10,342 bases of DNA. Origin: Pasteurellaceae bacterium (GTDB taxonomy: Bacteria; Pseudomonadota; Gammaproteobacteria; Enterobacterales; Pasteurellaceae). The notes under the pieces were generated by a model that saw only the letters and a program-made list of their open reading frames with translations, searched no databases and had not been told where the DNA came from. The translations under genes and the position numbers were made by a program. Positions 7,088 through 10,342 of this stretch are shown here, piece by piece (positions within the stretch are counted from its first letter, which is position 1; each line of letters starts with the position of its first letter). Where the stretch lies: contig CAAELW010000178.1 in the NCBI GenBank assembly GCA_900756875.1, forward strand, positions 1-10,342, in the 5' to 3' direction.

Positions 7088-7702
7088 ATGAAAAAAACTA
7101 TGAAACTGAAATTTATTATTGCTGCCATTTCAGCCTTATTTTCCACCGCACTTTTTGCCCAATGGCAACCGGTCGGCAATGCTGAATACACATGGGGGCC
7201 ATTCCATGTTTACACTGTCGGCTTATATTCTGAAACGGGTTCCTATGAAAAAAATGAACGCCCGTTAATGTTTTCGATTAAATATGAAAAACCAGTTGAA
7301 GGGAAAAACTTCGCCATTGCTCTAACCAAAGAAATGGAAGCCCAAAACTTAAGTAAAGATGACACTACCGCATGGCTGAAAAAAATGCAGGAAATCTTCC
7401 CTGATTTTTCACCAAACGACATCTTAAATTTTGTTGCCTTAGCGGATAAAGGCTATTTTGTATTAAATGACACCGTGTTAGATCACGAATTCGATCAAAA
7501 ATTTACACAAGCATTTATTGATGTATGGCTTTCAGATAAAAGTAGTTTTATCAAATTACAACCGCAATTATTAGGTAAAGAAAAACCGGCTCACGATAGC
7601 AAAGAATTTCAACATCAACCGGCAAGCGAGCCTTTTGATGAAGAAAATACGATGCCGGAATTACCACCAAATTACGATTTTAAACAAGACGCAAAAGGAT
7701 AA
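7088..7702 (+). CDS. Exported chalcone-isomerase-like domain protein
   Basis: A 204-residue protein predicted to be periplasmic. Basic MKKTMKLK is followed by a hydrophobic core and a likely signal peptidase I site ALFA/QW after residue 24. The mature part has the layout of bacterial chalcone-isomerase-like (Chalcone_3) proteins: VGNAEYTWGPFHVYTVGLYSE (about 29-49), PLMFSIKYEK (59-68), WLKKMQEIFPDFSPND (96-111), GYFVLND (122-128), FTQAFIDVWL (139-148) and a closing LQPQLLG. A charged, proline-rich tail follows. Bacterial members keep the fold but have no established enzyme activity; I claim no flavonoid chemistry. The longer reading from TTG at 7037 overlaps the promoter and loses the signal peptide; ATG 7100 is an alternative start. 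Neither ATG has a clear Shine-Dalgarno sequence. A signal-peptide codon stretch contains an uptake signal. Confidence 0.88.
   Translation: MKKTMKLKFIIAAISALFSTALFAQWQPVGNAEYTWGPFHVYTVGLYSETGSYEKNERPLMFSIKYEKPVEGKNFAIALTKEMEAQNLSKDDTTAWLKKMQEIFPDFSPNDILNFVALADKGYFVLNDTVLDHEFDQKFTQAFIDVWLSDKSSFIKLQPQLLGKEKPAHDSKEFQHQPASEPFDEENTMPELPPNYDFKQDAKG
7145..7153 (-). repeat. DNA uptake signal in signal-peptide codons
   Basis: Exact AAGTGCGGT on the minus strand with an AT-rich extension; on the coding strand it spells the TAL of the STALFA cleavage region. Confidence 0.88.
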
Positions 7703-7707
7703 ATAAC

Positions 7708-7740
7708 AAGGGCGAACATGATATAGTTCGCCCTTTTCTT
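7708..7740 (+). terminator. Terminator between the chalcone-isomerase-like gene and rimK
   Basis: Arms AAGGGCGAAC (7708-7717) and GTTCGCCCTT (7726-7735) pair perfectly around an 8-base loop, then TTTTCTTTTA. It abuts the rimK stop at 7741. On the minus strand it is followed by TTGTTATTT, so it may also end rimK, less strongly. Confidence 0.85.
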
Positions 7741-8640
7741 TTATTGTTTCACTTGCTGTTCTAAAAACAAGATCATCTGCAATGCAATATCAATGCCACT
7801 GGTCTTCTCAATCATTTCTAAACCCGGGCTAGCATTCACTTCAAGCACCAATAACCCTTCTTTTGAACGAATCAAATCAACACCGGCTACCGCAAGCCCT
7901 AAAGCTTTAGTTGCACGAATGGCGATGAATTTTTCCTCTTCAGTGAGTTTAATTTTTTCTGCAGTGCCGCCACGGTGAAAATTCGCACGAAACTCGCCAT
8001 CTTGTCCAATACGCTGCATTGTGGCGACCACTTTATCACCGATCACAAAACAGCGAATATCTGTCCCTTTTGCTTCTTCAACAAAATCTTGCAATAAAAC
8101 AGGCACATTCGCATCTTTTAATGTTTCTAAAATACTGACCGCACTTTGTGGATATTCGGCTAAAATCACGCCAATACCTTGTGAGCCTTTTAAGGTTTTA
8201 ATAATCATTGGGGAGGTTGTCTGCTTAATAGCTTGTTTCGGCCCAACCTCACAACCGGATAAGACTGAACTCGGTACTGCAATACCTTGCTCCAATAACA
8301 TCTGCAAACTACGCCATTTATCGCGTGCGGCTAAAAATGCCTGTTCTTTATTGAAACAATAGACACCTTTTCCTTGGAAATGACGCAATACGGCACAGCC
8401 CATTTGGGTACTTGTCGTCCCAAAGCGTGGTAACACCGCATCATAATCAGGCAATAAATAAGGCTGACTTTCTGTATTTTGTTGATAATACAAAGAAAAG
8501 TGCGGTTGATTTTTGTCGAGTTTTAAAATACAACGATTAGGATCCAAAATATCCATTTGATGCCCGCAACTTTCTGCAGCTTCTTTTAAACGCTGGCAGC
8601 TATAAAGGCGAGGCTCACGGCAAAGCATCAATAATTTCAT
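7741..8640 (-). CDS. rimK: Ribosomal protein S6--L-glutamate ligase, ATP-grasp
   Basis: RimK adds glutamate residues to the C-terminus of ribosomal protein S6 using ATP, and in E. coli can also make short poly-glutamate. Length is 299 residues (E. coli 300). The N-terminal domain has [16 protein letters not shown] (12-27) and AVLPRFGT (68-75). The ATP-grasp part shows [13 protein letters not shown] (148-160), the [18 protein letters not shown] run (185-202), [11 protein letters not shown] (217-227) and the metal-binding [21 protein letters not shown] (266-286, in two parts). The ATG at 8640 has AAGGA nine bases upstream. It is divergent from grxA; in E. coli rimK and grxA are also near neighbours, supporting this assignment over other RimK-like ligases such as LysX. 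Two uptake signals lie inside. Confidence 0.95.
   Translation of the reverse strand: MKLLMLCREPRLYSCQRLKEAAESCGHQMDILDPNRCILKLDKNQPHFSLYYQQNTESQPYLLPDYDAVLPRFGTTSTQMGCAVLRHFQGKGVYCFNKEQAFLAARDKWRSLQMLLEQGIAVPSSVLSGCEVGPKQAIKQTTSPMIIKTLKGSQGIGVILAEYPQSAVSILETLKDANVPVLLQDFVEEAKGTDIRCFVIGDKVVATMQRIGQDGEFRANFHRGGTAEKIKLTEEEKFIAIRATKALGLAVAGVDLIRSKEGLLVLEVNASPGLEMIEKTSGIDIALQMILFLEQQVKQ
8138..8146 (-). repeat. DNA uptake signal core (inside rimK)
   Basis: Exact AAGTGCGGT on the minus strand, the coding strand of rimK, spelling SAV; AT-rich extension present. Confidence 0.88.
8498..8506 (+). repeat. DNA uptake signal core (inside rimK, opposite orientation)
   Basis: Exact AAGTGCGGT on the plus strand with a strong AT extension (TTGATTTTTG), antisense to rimK codons for QPHF. 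Confidence 0.9.
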
Positions 8641-8770
8641 TCAGTTATATCCTTAGGAAAAGAGGAGTTGATATATTACACCAATCACAATAATCCTGAA
8701 AAATGATTTCTGCTTTTGTGGAAATAGAGTAAAATCATTAGGAATTTTGTTTAAATAAAAGGAAAATTTT

Positions 8771-9034
8771 ATGTTCGTAGTTATTTTTGGTCGTCCAGGC
8801 TGCCCTTATTGTGTACGTGCAAAAAACCTTGCTGAAAAATTAAAAGGTGAAGTAGCGGATTTCGATTATCGCTATGTTGATATTATTGCTGAAGGTATTT
8901 CTAAAGCAGATTTATCAAAATCTGTCGGTAAAGAAGTAGAAACTGTGCCACAAATCTTTATCGATGAAAGACCAATCGGCGGTTGCACTGATTTCGAAGC
9001 ATTAATGAAAGAACAATTTAACGTTGTTGCTTAA
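8771..9034 (+). CDS. grxA: Glutaredoxin 1
   Basis: This 87-residue cytoplasmic thiol-disulfide oxidoreductase uses glutathione to reduce ribonucleotide reductase, PAPS reductase and mixed disulfides. The dithiol site CPYC is at 11-14, the cis-proline motif TVPQIF at 58-63, and the glutathione-binding GGxTDF at 70-75. Start and length match E. coli GrxA (85), which shares VIFGRxGCPYCVRAK. A third cysteine, Cys72, replaces the E. coli Tyr of IGGYTDF; cysteine at this place is common in other glutaredoxins. The ATG at 8771 has AAAAGGA just upstream. A weak -10 (TAAAAT, 8730-8735) without a good -35 lies in the divergent region with rimK; no OxyR site could be made out. A terminator follows, so it is likely a single-gene unit. 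Confidence 0.97.
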   Translation: MFVVIFGRPGCPYCVRAKNLAEKLKGEVADFDYRYVDIIAEGISKADLSKSVGKEVETVPQIFIDERPIGGCTDFEALMKEQFNVVA

Positions 9035-9052
9035 TTATTGCTAAAAATATAA

Positions 9053-9061
9053 AAGTGCGGT
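9053..9061 (+). repeat. DNA uptake signal core, left arm of terminator
   Basis: Exact AAGTGCGGT on the plus strand. Confidence 0.9.
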
Positions 9062-9069
9062 TAATTTCA

Positions 9070-9078
9070 ACCGCACTT
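9070..9078 (-). repeat. DNA uptake signal core, right arm of terminator
   Basis: Exact AAGTGCGGT on the minus strand. Confidence 0.9.
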
Positions 9079-9090
9079 CTTTATTTCATC

Positions 9091-10342
9091 TTAGTTTATT
9101 TGCAACGAAATCGCCCAATCCCATTCCGTTTCACTCAAACGATATTTTTCTTTTAACGCTGGTCCACAAGAATTGGAGCCTACTCCACTCATTTTATAAT
9201 CCACACACAAGATCGTACAGCCACTTTTCTCCAAATCATATTGGTGTTTTTTACTGCCCAATTCTTCTTGAGAATAAGGGGAAACATTCATATTAAAAGG
9301 CGTATGACTTTGCACGGTAAAGCAATCTGACGAATTCGCCACCTTCACTTCATGACAACCATAGTGACTGCCATTTTCTTGTGGTTTTAAATAAGGCACA
9401 TGATTACTTTCTGGCGTTGTCTTATAACGCCCAAAAGCCGTGGTGTGATGTTTATCCAGATAACTTTCCGTTGGTCCATAGCCCACATACTCTACTTGGT
9501 TAAATTCTTGATTAAGGAAAAAACGTAAGCCAAAGCGTGGTAAGAATGGCAAATGCGGTTGTTTTTCAGCATGAATATTGATGCGAAGTAATCCATTTTG
9601 CTCAATACGATACACCACATTCAATGTCAGAAGTCGCGCTTTTGATACGGCAACCAATCCTAATTTAAAGGTAATTTCAACCGCACTTTCCTGCTCGACT
9701 AAACGGTAATCATAAACTCGACTCGTTGCACGATCGTAACCTGCGGCAAGCCAATGTGCTTTCATTAAACTATCATTATCTAAAGGTGCTCGCCAAATAT
9801 TGAAATCGGTAGCTTGATTCAACAACGGCTCACCAGCTTTGCAAATTTGTTGAATAGTGCCTTTATATTGATCAAACTGGTATTCAATATCTGCCACTTT
9901 GACTGAAATTAAATTAGCATGTTCTGAAATAGAAATCGCTTGATGATTTGGTTTGAGTTCATTTGTGGATAATTGTGATTGCTCCGACAAAAGAATCTGA
10001 TCAAATCCCAAACAATGTCCTTGGGGAATTAAACCTATTTCTGTTTTTTGATGATAGGTCAAGGTCAAAATTTGTAATGAACCGTTACTTGCTGGCAATG
10101 GTAAAGTCAAAAGTGCGGTTGATTTTGGCGCAATGTTTAAATCATCTATTTGGCCTTCTTGTATAACAGCAAAATCTTCGGTGATTTGATAATGAATCGA
10201 AATGGCCTCTGCCGCATCCGTAAAATCCAAATAATTTTTGAGTTCAATATGACCATTTTTTAAGGTAGCTCGAAGTGGACGATACACATTTTTATATTCC
10301 AACAAATTGCTTTGAATTTGGCGGTCTGCTGTCACCAATCCA
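9091..10342 (-). CDS. lacZ: Beta-galactosidase, GH2 family, C-terminal part (5' end outside window)
   Basis: The last 416 codons of a LacZ-type enzyme that hydrolyses lactose and related beta-galactosides; the catalytic barrel lies beyond the right edge, so catalytic residues cannot be checked. Visible residue 1 is the Gly at 10341; GLVTADR and LLEYKNVYRP match the junction after the barrel. Next comes a beta-sandwich domain (to about 130), then the LacZ small-chain domain: YKGTIQQI (159-166), NIWRAPLDND (181-190), VGYGPTESYLDKH (286-298), the FGRY and PQENGSHYG runs (303-328) and SGVGSNSCGP (385-394). That last motif resembles Gram-positive and Bacteroidetes LacZ more than E. coli GGDDSWSP. 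No start lies in the window; a TTG at 10338 is internal. Two uptake signals inside suggest long residence. No break is seen in the visible part. Confidence 0.93.
   Translation of the reverse strand, partial: GLVTADRQIQSNLLEYKNVYRPLRATLKNGHIELKNYLDFTDAAEAISIHYQITEDFAVIQEGQIDDLNIAPKSTALLTLPLPASNGSLQILTLTYHQKTEIGLIPQGHCLGFDQILLSEQSQLSTNELKPNHQAISISEHANLISVKVADIEYQFDQYKGTIQQICKAGEPLLNQATDFNIWRAPLDNDSLMKAHWLAAGYDRATSRVYDYRLVEQESAVEITFKLGLVAVSKARLLTLNVVYRIEQNGLLRINIHAEKQPHLPFLPRFGLRFFLNQEFNQVEYVGYGPTESYLDKHHTTAFGRYKTTPESNHVPYLKPQENGSHYGCHEVKVANSSDCFTVQSHTPFNMNVSPYSQEELGSKKHQYDLEKSGCTILCVDYKMSGVGSNSCGPALKEKYRLSETEWDWAISLQIN
9680..9688 (-). repeat. DNA uptake signal core (inside lacZ-type gene)
   Basis: Exact AAGTGCGGT on the minus strand with extension TTGAAATTACC. 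A one-mismatch relative (AAATGCGGT, plus strand) sits at 9551-9559. Confidence 0.88.
10111..10119 (+). repeat. DNA uptake signal core (inside lacZ-type gene)
   Basis: Exact AAGTGCGGT on the plus strand with extension TTGATTTTGG. Confidence 0.9.

Larger units (their letters stand above)
9053..9080. terminator. Paired uptake-signal terminator between grxA and the beta-galactosidase gene
   Basis: AAGTGCGGTT (9053-9062) and AACCGCACTT (9069-9078) are inverted around AATTTC, forming a perfect 10-bp stem. Plus-strand RNA runs into CTTTATTT; minus-strand RNA into TTTATATTTTT. It therefore serves grxA and the convergent lacZ-type gene. Head-to-head uptake signals used as terminators are a known feature of Haemophilus genomes. 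Confidence 0.92.

Noticed and set aside
9091..10338. TTG at 10338 as the start of a short protein
   Set aside because: The frame continues upstream to the window edge and the first residues match the inside of LacZ just after the catalytic barrel.

Overview
The window looks like chromosome of a Haemophilus-type Pasteurellaceae. The main evidence is eleven exact copies of the 9-base DNA uptake signal core AAGTGCGGT (four on +, seven on -). This is the Haemophilus/Aggregatibacter/Pasteurella variant, not the ACAAGCGGT form of the Actinobacillus/ducreyi branch. AT-rich composition and E. coli-like housekeeping proteins agree with this. A lacZ-type beta-galactosidase argues against typical H. influenzae and would suit H. 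parainfluenzae or a relative, but the species is inference.

Left part (1-5354), all genes on the minus strand. Reading order is holC (DNA polymerase III chi), yqfB (ASCH-fold N4-acetylcytidine amidohydrolase), an unrecognised AT-rich lipoprotein, valS (valyl-tRNA synthetase) with its own terminator, then a solitary HNH nuclease. The classical holC-valS pair is preserved but has two genes between its members. The lipoprotein and HNH genes are more AT-rich than valS and carry no uptake signal, so they are the best candidates for acquired DNA.

Centre (5355-7740), genes on the plus strand. A 238-base divergent region between holC and fumC holds a strong CRP-like site. It is followed by fumC (class II fumarase) with a terminator, then a small exported chalcone-isomerase-like protein with its own extended -10 promoter, ending at a hairpin that abuts rimK.

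Right part (7741-10342). rimK (ribosomal protein S6 glutamate ligase, minus) is divergent from grxA (glutaredoxin 1, plus). grxA converges on the 3' part of a lacZ-type beta-galactosidase (minus, running off the right edge). The shared terminator there is built from two head-to-head uptake signals. No tRNA, rRNA, CRISPR array, insertion sequence or phage gene was seen, and no gene-free stretch exceeds 300 bases.

Most of the window is ordinary core genome. The items worth following are the unknown lipoprotein in the holC-valS interval, the lone HNH nuclease, the uptake signal occupying the ribosome-binding position of yqfB, a hairpin whose T-tract faces against the operon, and the CRP-like site at fumC.
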